Both the position numbers and the translations under genes were made by a program. 64,000 nucleotides of DNA from contig CP128386.1 in NCBI GenBank assembly GCA_030345135.1, positions 6,616,901 to 6,680,900 on the forward strand. Direction: 5' to 3'. This DNA comes from Chitinophagaceae bacterium DXS. GTDB lineage: Bacteria; Bacteroidota; Bacteroidia; Chitinophagales; Chitinophagaceae. Below, one piece after another: positions 27,699 to 36,725 of the stretch. How positions within the stretch are numbered: position 1 is the stretch's first letter; each line of letters begins with the position of its first letter. Under the pieces are notes generated by a model. It was not told where the DNA came from and did no database searches. It was given only the letters and a program-made list of their open reading frames with translations.

Positions 27699-28907
27699 AT
27701 GAAACAATCATTACCCGGCATTTGCATGACGGCTATTTTTTTATTGATCGCAGTAAATAGAATAAAAGCACAATCCAACTACGACATTTATGTATTTAAC
27801 GTAAAAACCGGTACAACAAAACAGCTAACGAAAATTCCCGGCGCAGGTGAATATAATGTTACCTGGAGCAACAACGGAAAAAAGATTGCACATGATGTGG
27901 TAGGACCAATTGCTTCTCCGTATGTTCAATCAATTTTTGTAACGGACGTAGAAACCGGTGTGAGTGTTCCCCTGGCGGGGGCAGAAGGTGGCAATGATGC
28001 TGCATGGTCACCTGATGGGAAAGTAATTGCATTTGATGACTATAGCGAGTATCCGCGAAATATTTATTCTGTTCCTGCGAGCGGAGGTTCAAGAACACTT
28101 TTGCGTTATAATAGTCATCACGCAAGCTGGAATCCGCAAGGCACAAAAATAGCATTTGATGACAACTATGGTTACATAGGATCGAAAGATGTCAACACCG
28201 GACAAGAAACTTTTGTAACCTATTACGGTGATCGTCCCGCATGGTCCCCCAATGGTCAATATATTGCGTTCGATGGCTGGGGATGGGCAGGAGGTGGTGT
28301 ATGGATCGTTAAAATAGACACTGCCGGTAATCCTGTTGCAGCACCAATACAATTAACTACTTCAGGTTATGGACCAACATGGAAAAACAATAGCAAAGAG
28401 CTGGTGTTTATAGACTGGCCTGATGGCGATCCCAATCTTTATTCAATTCCGGTCACAGGTGGTGTTGCAAAAAAGATTGCAGGAAGGATCGGTGGTTTTG
28501 ATAAAGGCGATTATGATCCCACGTACTCCAATGACGGCCAGTATATAGCATGGTCAAGTTATACTGATCCCGCTTCTTTATTAAATGAATCTTCCAGGGA
28601 AGCCGCTACAACAAAACTTTCGCTTCAAAGTAAATCATTGTTAGTGCAGAATTATCCTAATCCTTTTGCCGACGAAACTACTATTAGTTTTACGGTTGCT
28701 CAGCCTTCACACGTAACAATAAATATTTACAGTTTAACAGGACAAAAAATAAATACGCTTACAGATGCTGAATACAAAGCAGGCTCTTACCAGTTACAAT
28801 GGGATGGTAGAACAAAACAAGGCCAAAATCTTGCGAGCGGAATTTACTTATGTCAACTTAAAACACCCGATGGAATGGTAGTTAAAAAAATGTTGCGCAT
28901 TAGATAA
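27699..28907 (+). CDS. Secreted TolB-like beta-propeller protein with T9SS sorting domain
   Basis: This 402-residue protein has a signal peptide (residues about 1-24, ending IKAQ). About six TolB/WD40-like blades follow, with the recurring WSPDGKxIAFD and WSNNGKKIAHD pattern. A C-terminal type A sorting domain of about 80 residues starts at QNYPNPFADETTISF and ends GIYLCQLKT...VVKKMLRIR. That tail is the signal for type IX secretion, so the protein should be exported across the outer membrane and bound to the surface or released. The ligand is unknown. GGAGG-like bases sit just before the ATG, unusual in this window. Confidence 0.85.
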   Translation: MKQSLPGICMTAIFLLIAVNRIKAQSNYDIYVFNVKTGTTKQLTKIPGAGEYNVTWSNNGKKIAHDVVGPIASPYVQSIFVTDVETGVSVPLAGAEGGNDAAWSPDGKVIAFDDYSEYPRNIYSVPASGGSRTLLRYNSHHASWNPQGTKIAFDDNYGYIGSKDVNTGQETFVTYYGDRPAWSPNGQYIAFDGWGWAGGGVWIVKIDTAGNPVAAPIQLTTSGYGPTWKNNSKELVFIDWPDGDPNLYSIPVTGGVAKKIAGRIGGFDKGDYDPTYSNDGQYIAWSSYTDPASLLNESSREAATTKLSLQSKSLLVQNYPNPFADETTISFTVAQPSHVTINIYSLTGQKINTLTDAEYKAGSYQLQWDGRTKQGQNLASGIYLCQLKTPDGMVVKKMLRIR

Positions 28908-29092
28908 TGGCGATTTAGCATTTAGAAATTTAGTCAGCATATAAATGATTAGGGCAGACCACCATAATATTGCGCAGTGATGATGGGAAAGGGCCTTGCG
29001 GTATGGGTGGAGAATCACCGTGTCTATATTGCTTTTAAATTCTTTTTTTGATATTTTACATCTTTGAAAGCATACCTATAAAAACAAGAACA

Positions 29093-29530
29093 ATGGGAAA
29101 TGTATCTATTTATTTAAACTTCGCAGGTAATGCTGAAGAAGCATTCAACCACTATAAGAAGGTTTTCGGAACTGAATTCTCTAATCCGCTAATGCGTATG
29201 AAGGATGCTCCTCCAAGAGAGGGCGTACCACCGCTACCAGAAGAGGAACAAAACAAAGTAATGCATGTGGCATTACCTATATTAGGCGGGTTGGAAATAA
29301 TGGCCACGGATGTGTTGGAAAGTATGGGCCACAAGCTTATTGAAGGTAATAATGTTACTATAAGTTTGAACCCGGATACTACAGAGGAAGCGGATAAATT
29401 ATTTAAGGGACTATCGGAAGGTGGAACGGACAGTGTGGCTCCGCACAATGAATTCTGGGGCTACTGGGGCACCTGTAAGGACAGGTTCGGTATTCGCTGG
29501 ATGTTCAACGTTATGAAAAGGCCGCAATAG
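29093..29530 (+). CDS. VOC-superfamily PhnB-like protein
   Basis: This 145-residue protein starts at ATG 29093, since the PhnB/3-demethylubiquinone-9 3-methyltransferase fold begins immediately (VSIYLNFAGNAEEAFNHYKKVFG). The midpoint has VMHVALPILGGLEIMATD, and the end is the family motif WGYWGTCKDRFGIRWMFNV. These proteins are small dimeric VOC folds; most lack a proven reaction. It is a single gene followed by a copy of the dispersed 3' element. Confidence 0.85.
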   Translation: MGNVSIYLNFAGNAEEAFNHYKKVFGTEFSNPLMRMKDAPPREGVPPLPEEEQNKVMHVALPILGGLEIMATDVLESMGHKLIEGNNVTISLNPDTTEEADKLFKGLSEGGTDSVAPHNEFWGYWGTCKDRFGIRWMFNVMKRPQ

Positions 29531-30265
29531 CAGAAATAAAAATGATCGTCTTTCACGCTGTTCGTCACGTTAGTGCTGCGTATATTAAGCAGGAGATAAG
29601 AAGGATTTTAATCCTGCTGACGCACTACCAGTGTGTAGGATTTGTTTTGCCCAGTACACGTTGGGCAGTAAAACACCCCGTTCGCTGAACTGGGTTTGGA
29701 TGTTCGTTGGCAGGGATTATAGTAAAAACGCCTCACAGCTCTTCAGTGACTTTAATGCTGGCGGATGGCCGGAGAAGACCGATGGCAATTATCCTCCCGG
29801 TTTTGCAAGGGCTCTTTCGGAGGATTCCCCAGTGGACTGGAATACCAGATCCATGAAAGACCAATCCGGTACTCGTGCAATTAATAGAGATCACGCTGTG
29901 CCAGAACGGGAAACCGGGCAACAAGGTGTTATATTGATGATTTGGAGAAAAAGCAATTATAAAGTCCCTTTATCCAGCCACTAATGCGTTCCTGTATCAG
30001 AGCTGACTCTCAAATAAAATCAATTCCTATGTGTTTAACATTGATTGTGATAAACCTGCCGGTCTTACCAACAAAACTACGGATAAAGTGAATTTGAATT
30101 ATTACTTTTTGCCCGGGTATTATACAATCTTATCACAATCAACAACGTGTAAATTAAGAGAACAATCACTCCTTTGGGGCAATTTTGTATAACTTAATTA
30201 TATTGCTATTATTGCTGCTTTATTTTAATTACTGTAACGATTGACTCAATTTCCGGGAGACCATT
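29531..30265. other. 735-bp intergenic region
   Basis: Besides the 3' element it contains only a 117-codon frame (29631-29984) with atypical composition and no family signal, which I do not call a gene; it may be decayed sequence. The part after 30000 is AT-rich and should contain the AraC promoter. Confidence 0.45.
29563..29632. repeat. Dispersed 3' element, copy 1
   Basis: It begins 33 bp after the VOC stop and contains 'cacgttagtgctgcg' followed by GATAAGAAGGATTTTAATCC, a self-complementary core (GGATTTTAATCC). It matches copies at 36519, 37631, 38309, 39529, 43456 and 49117. Confidence 0.65.
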
Positions 30266-31150
30266 ATGAAGCCTCATTTTTACAAGATAACTGCGGACGA
30301 CGAAAGCTCATTTAGTGCCAGCTTAAGAATTCAACCCGATTTTGGCTGGGCCCTGCACTACCATCCTGAGTTGGAGTTACATTACATTATTAAGGGTAAC
30401 GGTGTGAGATTTATTGGGGATAACATCAGCAATTTTGAAGAAACGGAGATGGTATTACTTGGTGAAAACCTGCCGCATACCTGGCGCTGCAAGGAACATC
30501 CTGACTTTGAAGAGGGTAAAAAGGATAATACTGCCGCTATTGTTATACAATTTTTACCCGGCTTCCTGGGGCATCAGTTTCTCTCCATTCCTGAGGCGGT
30601 CGCCATTAAAACACTTTTTGAAAAAGCGAAAAAAGGGCTGCTGATCAATGGCAAAACAAAGTCGGTTGTACATAAGCTGATGCTGAAGGCAATTAATGCA
30701 GGCGGCATGAAACGTCTAATCACATTGTTGGAAATTTTGACTGAATTAAGTCAAAGTAAAGATCTGTCATATATCTCATCGGTTACAGATTTTTATAAAT
30801 CTGACGAAGCTCAGCTCGTACGGTTGAACCAGATTTACGCCTATACAATGGCTAATTTCAGGGAGCCGATAAACCTGGGTCAAATGGCTAAGGTTGCCAA
30901 CCTGAGCGTAACTTCTTTCTGCAGGTATTTTAAAATGATGACAAACAAATCATTTCATGAATTTCTCATGGAAGTCAGAATTAGCAATGCATGCCGGTTG
31001 CTGATTGAGGACCGTATGTCAATAAAAGGTATATGTTTTGAATGTGGATTTGGAAACGTCTCTAATTTTTACCGGTTTTTTGTCAGAATAAAGAATATGA
31101 CCCCTGCCGAATTCAAAAAGAGCTATCACAAGGAAAAGCTTAGCAGGTAA
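30266..31150 (+). CDS. AraC-family regulator of the adjacent uptake/lyase locus
   Basis: This 294-residue protein has an N-terminal cupin (residues 20-110: FGWALHYHPELELHYIIKGNG, GENLPHTWRC) and a C-terminal double HTH (about residues 190-285: INLGQMAKVANLSVTSFCRYFK, then MSIKGICFECGFGNVSNFYRFF). It precedes the SSS symporter gene by 152 bp in the same direction and probably activates the symporter-lyase-sialidase set when its sugar ligand is present. That target is inferred from order only. Confidence 0.87.
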   Translation: MKPHFYKITADDESSFSASLRIQPDFGWALHYHPELELHYIIKGNGVRFIGDNISNFEETEMVLLGENLPHTWRCKEHPDFEEGKKDNTAAIVIQFLPGFLGHQFLSIPEAVAIKTLFEKAKKGLLINGKTKSVVHKLMLKAINAGGMKRLITLLEILTELSQSKDLSYISSVTDFYKSDEAQLVRLNQIYAYTMANFREPINLGQMAKVANLSVTSFCRYFKMMTNKSFHEFLMEVRISNACRLLIEDRMSIKGICFECGFGNVSNFYRFFVRIKNMTPAEFKKSYHKEKLSR

Positions 31151-31302
31151 CAACTATCAGGCGAACTTGAAATTAAGGAAAGCACAGAAACGCAAATCTA
31201 TCTGATAATATCCTATAAAACCACGCTAAGAACAAATAACTATTTTCTTCTAAATTGAAATAAGTTTGATTCATAGGTAAACTTAAAAAATAATAAACTG
31301 CA

Positions 31303-32874
31303 GTGGGAAATCTTCGTTTGACAGACATAGTTATCATTATTGCCTACTTATTCATAATGGTGGCGGTCGGATTTTATTTTTCAAAAAAGAACAAAACAGC
31401 CTCTCAATTTACCAAAGCATCAGGTAAAATTCCTGGATGGGCGCTTGGTCTTTCAATTTATGCAACTTTTCTAAGCAGTAATACATTTTTGGGCGTGCCG
31501 GGAAAAGCCTTTGCATCCAATTGGAACGCTTTTATGTTTAGTCTTTCAATGCCCTTTGCCGCCTGGGTGGCCTCAAAATATTTTGTACGATATTATCGCA
31601 ACAACGGCGCTATTAGTGCTTATACAAACCTGGAACAGCGGTTTGGATTATGGGCAAGAACCTACGCGGTTGCCTGCTTTTTACTTACTCAGCTGGCCCG
31701 TATGGGTTCCGTTTTCTTTGGTATTGCCATCAGCCTACAGGCCCTCACACATTTTCCGATGCCAACAATAATGATTGTCACTGGAATATGTATCATCATT
31801 TATACTGTGCTGGGAGGAATTGAAGCAGTAATATGGACAGAAGTTGTACAAGGTATTATAAAGACAGTAGGAGCTGTCATCATCTTATATCTTATCATTA
31901 GTAATTTGCCACATGGCCTGAAAGATGTTGTGAGGGTAGGGACAGCGGACAATAAATTTTCACTTGGAAGTTTTCATGTCAACTTTACTGAATCCAGTTT
32001 CTGGGTGGTACTGCTCTATGGTTTTTTCATTAACCTGAACAATTTTGGGATGGACCAGAATTATGTGCAGAGATATCATGCGGCACCTTCTGATAAAAGT
32101 GCAGCAAAGTCAATCTGGCTATGTGTATACATATATGTTCCTGCTTCACTGCTCTTCTTTTTTATCGGTACTTCTTTATACGCCTATTATCAGGTTCATC
32201 CGCAAATGCTCAATGAAGTTACGAATAGTGTTGCTCTTGAACGGATAACAAGTGGTTCCGCGCATGGCGCTGTTAACCAGGTAGCACAATCGTTGACGCC
32301 CGCCGATTATGGTGATAAGATCATGCCTCATTTCATGGTAAGGGAGATCCCGACAGGCGTGTTGGGTCTTATTATTTCCGCTATACTATCAGCGGCGATG
32401 AGCACAATCAGTTCGAGCATGAATTCAACTGCCACAATATTTGTAGAGGATATATACAAGCGCTACTACAATAATAAAATTACAGATGCAAAGAGTATGC
32501 GTTTACTTTATATTGCAACAGTTGCTTTTGGTTTATTAGGAATGACGACAGGCCTTGCAATGATCGGAGTCAAAAGCATCCTCGATATCTGGTGGGAGTT
32601 GTCGGGAATTTTTGCAGGCGGCATGTTAGGTCTGTTCCTGCTGGGGATGATATCTAAAGCGAGTAAAAATACAGAAGCTATAACTGCTACTATCATAGGG
32701 ATATGTGTCATAATCTGGATGACCTTCCCGTCTTTAATCCCTGATAAATTTGAATTTTTACGAAGTCCGTTTCACAAGAATATGATCATTGTTGTGGGCA
32801 CACTGTCCATTTTCCTAAGTGGCGTATTAATTACACAATTCAGGCAGAAGTCTCTTAAAAAACAAACAGCGTAA
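31303..32874 (+). CDS. Sodium:solute symporter (SSS family, sialate/sugar type)
   Basis: This 523-residue protein starts with GTG and has about 13-14 membrane helices of the SSS (LeuT-fold) family. TM1 is followed by SKKNKTASQFTKASGKIPGWALGLSIYATFLSSNTFLG, the conserved first-helix/sodium-site region, and TM8 carries the Na2-site serines in LSAAMSTISSSMNS. The similarity pattern fits the group of SSS sugar/sialic-acid carriers (NanT-like SiaT). It would import a monosaccharide or sugar acid with Na+. The lyase gene follows after a 772-bp gap. Confidence 0.85.
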   Translation: MGNLRLTDIVIIIAYLFIMVAVGFYFSKKNKTASQFTKASGKIPGWALGLSIYATFLSSNTFLGVPGKAFASNWNAFMFSLSMPFAAWVASKYFVRYYRNNGAISAYTNLEQRFGLWARTYAVACFLLTQLARMGSVFFGIAISLQALTHFPMPTIMIVTGICIIIYTVLGGIEAVIWTEVVQGIIKTVGAVIILYLIISNLPHGLKDVVRVGTADNKFSLGSFHVNFTESSFWVVLLYGFFINLNNFGMDQNYVQRYHAAPSDKSAAKSIWLCVYIYVPASLLFFFIGTSLYAYYQVHPQMLNEVTNSVALERITSGSAHGAVNQVAQSLTPADYGDKIMPHFMVREIPTGVLGLIISAILSAAMSTISSSMNSTATIFVEDIYKRYYNNKITDAKSMRLLYIATVAFGLLGMTTGLAMIGVKSILDIWWELSGIFAGGMLGLFLLGMISKASKNTEAITATIIGICVIIWMTFPSLIPDKFEFLRSPFHKNMIIVVGTLSIFLSGVLITQFRQKSLKKQTA

Positions 32875-33646
32875 TACTGATCATAACTGATTCACAAAAA
32901 TTGTTTTTGTTAATGTCCTACGGACAAAGAAGGTCTTGTTTGTTTAGTTTTCTATTGAGCTTAAAGTCCTACGAACTATTAAAGAAAGGTACATCGCCAT
33001 CTCTTTTTAATTGTGGTTAACCAAATTCCCTCGTCGATATGACGATCCTGGCTTATCAGAAAAAGTAATCAACAGCATCGATAACTAGTATATGATAATG
33101 AGCAGGTTTGCAACTGCATCGTCCCCTCGACGACAGGAGAGGTCCCCCGAATATAGAGCTGATGGTGATATTTGACGAGCGTTTGATATGACAGTTCTTA
33201 ACTTAATGACATTGCCCGAAGGGATTATATAAATACTGCCTGATCTTCTCAATAAAACTAAGCCGGGTTGACACGACTACGTCTAATAAAATGCTTTTGC
33301 AAATTTTCAGCCGGAAAATAATGCTTGACTATTCACAGTGTTTAGAGAAACACAATTTTTGAATATTTTAATAACCTGGTATTCAAATAGCATGTCGCCA
33401 AAAATCCTTCACTGGTGGCTATTCATCAAGCCTGGAAAATCACAATTTTTAAATATTTTAATAAGTGAAATTAACAAGCGCGCTGCCTGAAATCCTTCAC
33501 TATTGACTATTGACTATTCACTCATAAACGCTGCCAATTTAAATTCTTCTTACAGGATAATATTATACAAAACATGGAAAGCTTTTTGGAACAGAAGCAT
33601 AAGAGAACAAATTAAGTTTGTATTGAACCAAAACCACGACGAAACC
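32875..33646. other. 772-bp intergenic region with a duplicated 89-bp segment
   Basis: Holds the GTCC palindrome above and two direct copies of 'cacaattttt.aatatttt' at 33351 and 33440. Each is followed by a 'atccttcac' word, and the second runs into a 7-bp repeat tract (TTCACTA TTGACTA TTGACTA TTCACTC, 33496-33523). An in-frame extension of the lyase gene through this tract is not accepted. The promoter of the lyase gene should lie after 33530. Confidence 0.6.
32915..32925. repeat. GTCC-TAC-GGAC palindrome, copy of a dispersed hairpin family
   Basis: An 11-bp palindrome with a nearby 'cttaaagtcctacg' word; the inverse of both is found at 34724-34740. It belongs with the hairpins at 34724-34820. 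Confidence 0.55.
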
Positions 33647-34579
33647 ATGATAAACGCAGAAAAAAAATTTGTGCCAGTGATGATCACCCCGTATGATGAA
33701 GCGGGAAATATTGATTTTGATGGTTTGACTAACCTGACCGAATATTATATCGCAGCAGGGGCCAGGGGACTGTTTGCAAACTGCTTATCCAGTGAAATGT
33801 ATATGTTAACTCCTGCGGAACGTATTGCCATTACAAAACATGTAGTCAGGATTGCAAATGGAAGGGTACCGGTGGTAGCTACCGGTAGTTTCGACAGGGA
33901 TATCTCACAAATGAGTGAATTCATAAAAACGATTTACGATACGGGTATAAAGAGTGTGATATTGTCAAGCTGTATGCTTGCAGATGAAAGCGAAGGTGAT
34001 GACGTGTTTCAACAAAGATTTGAAACTATTTTGAATAAAACGGATGATATAACTTTTGGGTTTTATGAATGTCCGGTGCCTTATAAACGTGTCGTTTCTG
34101 CTGATCTGCTTAAGCATTTGCTGAGTTCCAACAGGGTAAGTTACTTTAAGGACACCTCATTGGATATAAATTTAGTTCGTGAAAAATTGAAGGTTGGTGC
34201 ATCTTATAATTTTGGATTGTTTGACGCATACATGGTACACGCGGTAGAATCCCTGTCTGCAGGATCTGCCGGCCTCTCGTGCATACAGGGAAATTATTTT
34301 CCCGAGCTTATTGTATGGTTGTGCGCCAACTACGACAATCCGGATCTGCGCGAAAAGGTTGAGAATGTTCAAGCCTTTTTTAGGGACCATATGGATATTA
34401 TGCACAGATTTTATCCGACAACTGCGAAAGAGGTTCTTCGTCAGCGCGGTTTAAATATAAGTTCGTTTTCACGCATTCAGGCCAATCCGATGACAGCAGA
34501 GGACCGTAACAAATTAGCTAATTTGTTAGCGGCGTATTACAAATTGGAAGAAGAACTTATGCTGTGTGCTGTTGTATAA
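33647..34579 (+). CDS. DapA/NanA-superfamily lyase (dihydrodipicolinate synthase family)
   Basis: This 310-residue TIM barrel starts at ATG 33647; an upstream in-frame ATG at 33503 lies in repeat DNA. Tyr140 (FGFYECPVP) and the Schiff-base Lys168 (SYFKDTS) are the catalytic pair of the N-acetylneuraminate lyase/dihydrodipicolinate synthase family. The usual GTTGE carboxylate loop is replaced by NCLSSEM (residues 45-51). The enzyme would make or cleave a 2-keto sugar acid. Between a sodium symporter and a sialidase-fold protein, the likeliest role is an aldolase for an imported sugar acid, but the altered loop means sialate itself is not certain. Confidence 0.82.
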   Translation: MINAEKKFVPVMITPYDEAGNIDFDGLTNLTEYYIAAGARGLFANCLSSEMYMLTPAERIAITKHVVRIANGRVPVVATGSFDRDISQMSEFIKTIYDTGIKSVILSSCMLADESEGDDVFQQRFETILNKTDDITFGFYECPVPYKRVVSADLLKHLLSSNRVSYFKDTSLDINLVREKLKVGASYNFGLFDAYMVHAVESLSAGSAGLSCIQGNYFPELIVWLCANYDNPDLREKVENVQAFFRDHMDIMHRFYPTTAKEVLRQRGLNISSFSRIQANPMTAEDRNKLANLLAAYYKLEEELMLCAVV

Positions 34580-34723
34580 TAAACATTGCATAATAAATCT
34601 AATAAGGCGGAGCTCTCGCTTTTGCGTTTGACTTGGTTATGTTGATGAGTTAGAATCGTCATTTCGATTGGGAATTTGGTTAACCACGATTAAACAGAGA
34701 TGACGGTAATACTTTTCATCGAT

Positions 34724-34820
34724 AGTCCGTAGGACTTTAAGTTCAATAGAAGTCCTAATATGTAAGGTCCTTATTGTCCGTTAGGACATTAACCCTTTTT
34801 GGTTAAAGTCCTAACGGACT
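34724..34820. repeat. GTCC-GGAC hairpin cluster with a 19-bp stem
   Basis: Palindrome AGTCCGTAGGACT at 34724-34736, then a large hairpin: arms 34776-34794 and 34801-34819 pair over 19 bp with one mismatch around a 6-nt loop. Each arm also contains GTCC-TTA-GGAC. Inverse words recur at 32911-32970. This looks like a REP-type element, possibly also a terminator of the lyase gene. Confidence 0.75.
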
Positions 34821-34997
34821 AATATGTCCTCAATTCGCACATTTCTATTAAGCTTAATTCCCTACGGGAAAAGTTGTTACTGCGATGAAATCTGTCATTG
34901 GAACGACTGGAGGCATCTCTCAACATTCAGCGGGTTTATATTCGAGAAACCTTTCCTGTTGTGCCGATGAGCGATTTAAAGATAATAGTGTTTTTTT

Positions 34998-35128
34998 CAT
35001 TGCCGTTCCGCTTTAGCGAACGGTAGGTTCAAAATCTATGAGTATGGCTTTAGCCACAAATTGCGCCTGGGGCTAAAGCCCTTATTAAAAGATCAATTAC
35101 TATCCGTCAGCTGAAGCAGACGGCAATG
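34998..35128. repeat. 131-bp MITE/REP-like element with 9-bp terminal inverted repeats
   Basis: Ends are CATTGCCGT (34998-35006) and ACGGCAATG (35120-35128). Four internal palindromes lie at 35003-35023 (CCGTTC/GAACGG), 35045-35056 (TGGCTTTAGCCA), 35069-35081 (GGGCTAAAGCCC) and 35104-35123 (CCGTC/GACGG). No frame of note. The rest of the 719-bp gap before the sialidase gene shows nothing else. Confidence 0.75.
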
Positions 35129-35298
35129 AATTAAAATCAATGGCCTCCGGCAGTTTGAATCTATCTTTCATGTTATTTTTGATTGTGGTTAACCAGATCT
35201 AATAGTCGAGGCGATGTTGGTGTAGCTTGCAAAAATTGATTTAATAAATAAACGATTCAAGAGCAAATTAATTTTCTATAGTTATAAAGAACACGAGA

Positions 35299-36387
35299 AT
35301 GGAAAAGCAATTATTTCCCTTTTATTTCCGGACATTGAAAAAGCGTTTACCGTTAATTAAAAAAAGCATCCTGCTACTTTCCTCAATAATGATGACTGCT
35401 ATGTCTTTTGGACAAAAGACCTGGAAAAAAGAGCATGCGGAAATTTTATTTTCAAATCCCCCATTTAGAAGCTGTCATGCTTCAACCATTGTGGAGGGAA
35501 CAGATGGCCAATTTTCTGTAGCCTGTTTTGGCGGCACAGACGAAGGCGAAAAAGATGTATCGATTTATTATGGCAAGATTGGAACCGATAAAAAAGTTGT
35601 ACCAATAGAAGTAGCTAACGGCATCTTAAATGATACTACAAGGTACCCCTGTTGGAATCCGGTGCTGTTTAACAAACAAGACGGCGAACTGGTGTTGTTT
35701 TACAAAGTGGGACCTAATCCGCGTGAGTGGTGGGGAATGTATAAAACGTCGAAGGACAATGGGAACACCTGGTCCGGCCCGGTTCATCTTCCTAAGGGAA
35801 TACTTGGACCTATAAAAAATAAACCGGTAATGTTTGATAATAGTTTTATCCTGTGCCCTTCAAGTTTTGAGCAGGCCGACGGACGATGGAAGGTATTTAT
35901 TGAAAAGACTGACAAAAAGTTAAGTGAGTGGACATCTGTTCCTGTTGACACAAGTGCTTCATTTGATGTAATTCAACCCAGCATTGTTTCTTACGGCGGG
36001 AATAAATTACAAATACTTTGCAGAAGTAAGCAAGGCAATGTAATACAATCCTGGTCTTCCGACAACGGAAAGACATGGTCTAAGTTATCCAGAACCGCTC
36101 TGTTAAATCCAAACTCAGGCACAGATGCCGTTACATTAAAGGATGGCAGACAATTGATCGTCTATAACCCCACTAAACCGGGTAAGGAGTGGTTTAATGG
36201 CAGGGCAAAACTCCGTGTAGCAATATCTTCTAACGGCACCGACTGGCAGGATATCGCTGAGTTAGAAAATGGAACAAAAGAAGAATTTAGCTATCCTGCG
36301 GTGATCCAATCGGCTGACGGACGCATTCACATCACGTATACGTATGATAGAAAAAACATCAAGTATGTGATCTTGCGGGAAAGCTAA
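35299..36387 (+). CDS. Secreted sialidase-fold (BNR) protein
   Basis: This 362-residue protein has an extended N-terminal signal (hydrophobic stretch about residues 24-37, ending SFGQ) and a six-bladed BNR_2 (sialidase-like) propeller. Asp-box-like turns SKDNGNTWSG and SSDNGKTWSK, FRSCHASTIVEG with the arginine/histidine of the first blade, and GTDAVTLKDGR and FSYPAVIQSADGRIHITYTY near the end are visible. The family includes exo-sialidases, but also GH145-type rhamnosidases and inactive members. With the symporter and lyase upstream, a periplasmic glycosidase releasing a sugar acid is likely. It is followed by a good terminator at 36474. Confidence 0.78.
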   Translation: MEKQLFPFYFRTLKKRLPLIKKSILLLSSIMMTAMSFGQKTWKKEHAEILFSNPPFRSCHASTIVEGTDGQFSVACFGGTDEGEKDVSIYYGKIGTDKKVVPIEVANGILNDTTRYPCWNPVLFNKQDGELVLFYKVGPNPREWWGMYKTSKDNGNTWSGPVHLPKGILGPIKNKPVMFDNSFILCPSSFEQADGRWKVFIEKTDKKLSEWTSVPVDTSASFDVIQPSIVSYGGNKLQILCRSKQGNVIQSWSSDNGKTWSKLSRTALLNPNSGTDAVTLKDGRQLIVYNPTKPGKEWFNGRAKLRVAISSNGTDWQDIAELENGTKEEFSYPAVIQSADGRIHITYTYDRKNIKYVILRES

Positions 36388-36473
36388 TAATGAGAGAATT
36401 TGAATCCTCAAAAGTCTCATAGCTTTTCTCCTAATTTTTTTGATACCACTTGATACAGAAGCAAAATAGAAGA

Positions 36474-36509
36474 GCTCGTAAACCAATCGTTTGCGGGCTT
36501 TTTCTTTTC
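36474..36509 (+). terminator. Intrinsic terminator after the sialidase gene
   Basis: Stem GCTCGTAAAC/GTTTGCGGGC (10 bp with two G-U pairs) with a 5-nt loop, followed by a T-rich run at 36499-36509. It is well placed, 87 bp after the stop. Confidence 0.75.
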
Positions 36510-36518
36510 TGTATACCA

Positions 36519-36660
36519 TGCTCGGCGACATGTTAGAGCACTGCTTGTCCGATCTGGAGATAAGAAAGGATTTTAAACCTGCCAATCAATAGCAAACCCG
36601 TTCATAGCGGGCTTTGCTAAGTAGCCTCAGGCGATAATGCCGCGTTGAACACTTTCTAAG
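36519..36660. repeat. Dispersed 3' element, copy 2, with embedded hairpin
   Basis: Contains 'cgacatgttag', GATAAGAAAGGATTTTAA, and a hairpin AGCAAACCCG/CGGGCTTTGCT at 36591-36618, then a tail 'gaacactttctaag'. The copy at 37631-37775 repeats the whole arrangement. Confidence 0.7.
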
Positions 36661-36725
36661 AATTGCTTTAATTAAATTAAATATGGAAATTGTATGCCAG
36701 AGAATCACAATTGAAAAGTTAGACT

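Noticed and set aside
29631..29984. 117-codon frame
   Set aside because: No family signal and unusual composition; it begins in the 3' element repeat.
33503..33646. 48-codon N-terminal extension of the lyase
   Set aside because: It runs through the 7-bp repeat tract; the TIM barrel begins at Met of 33647.
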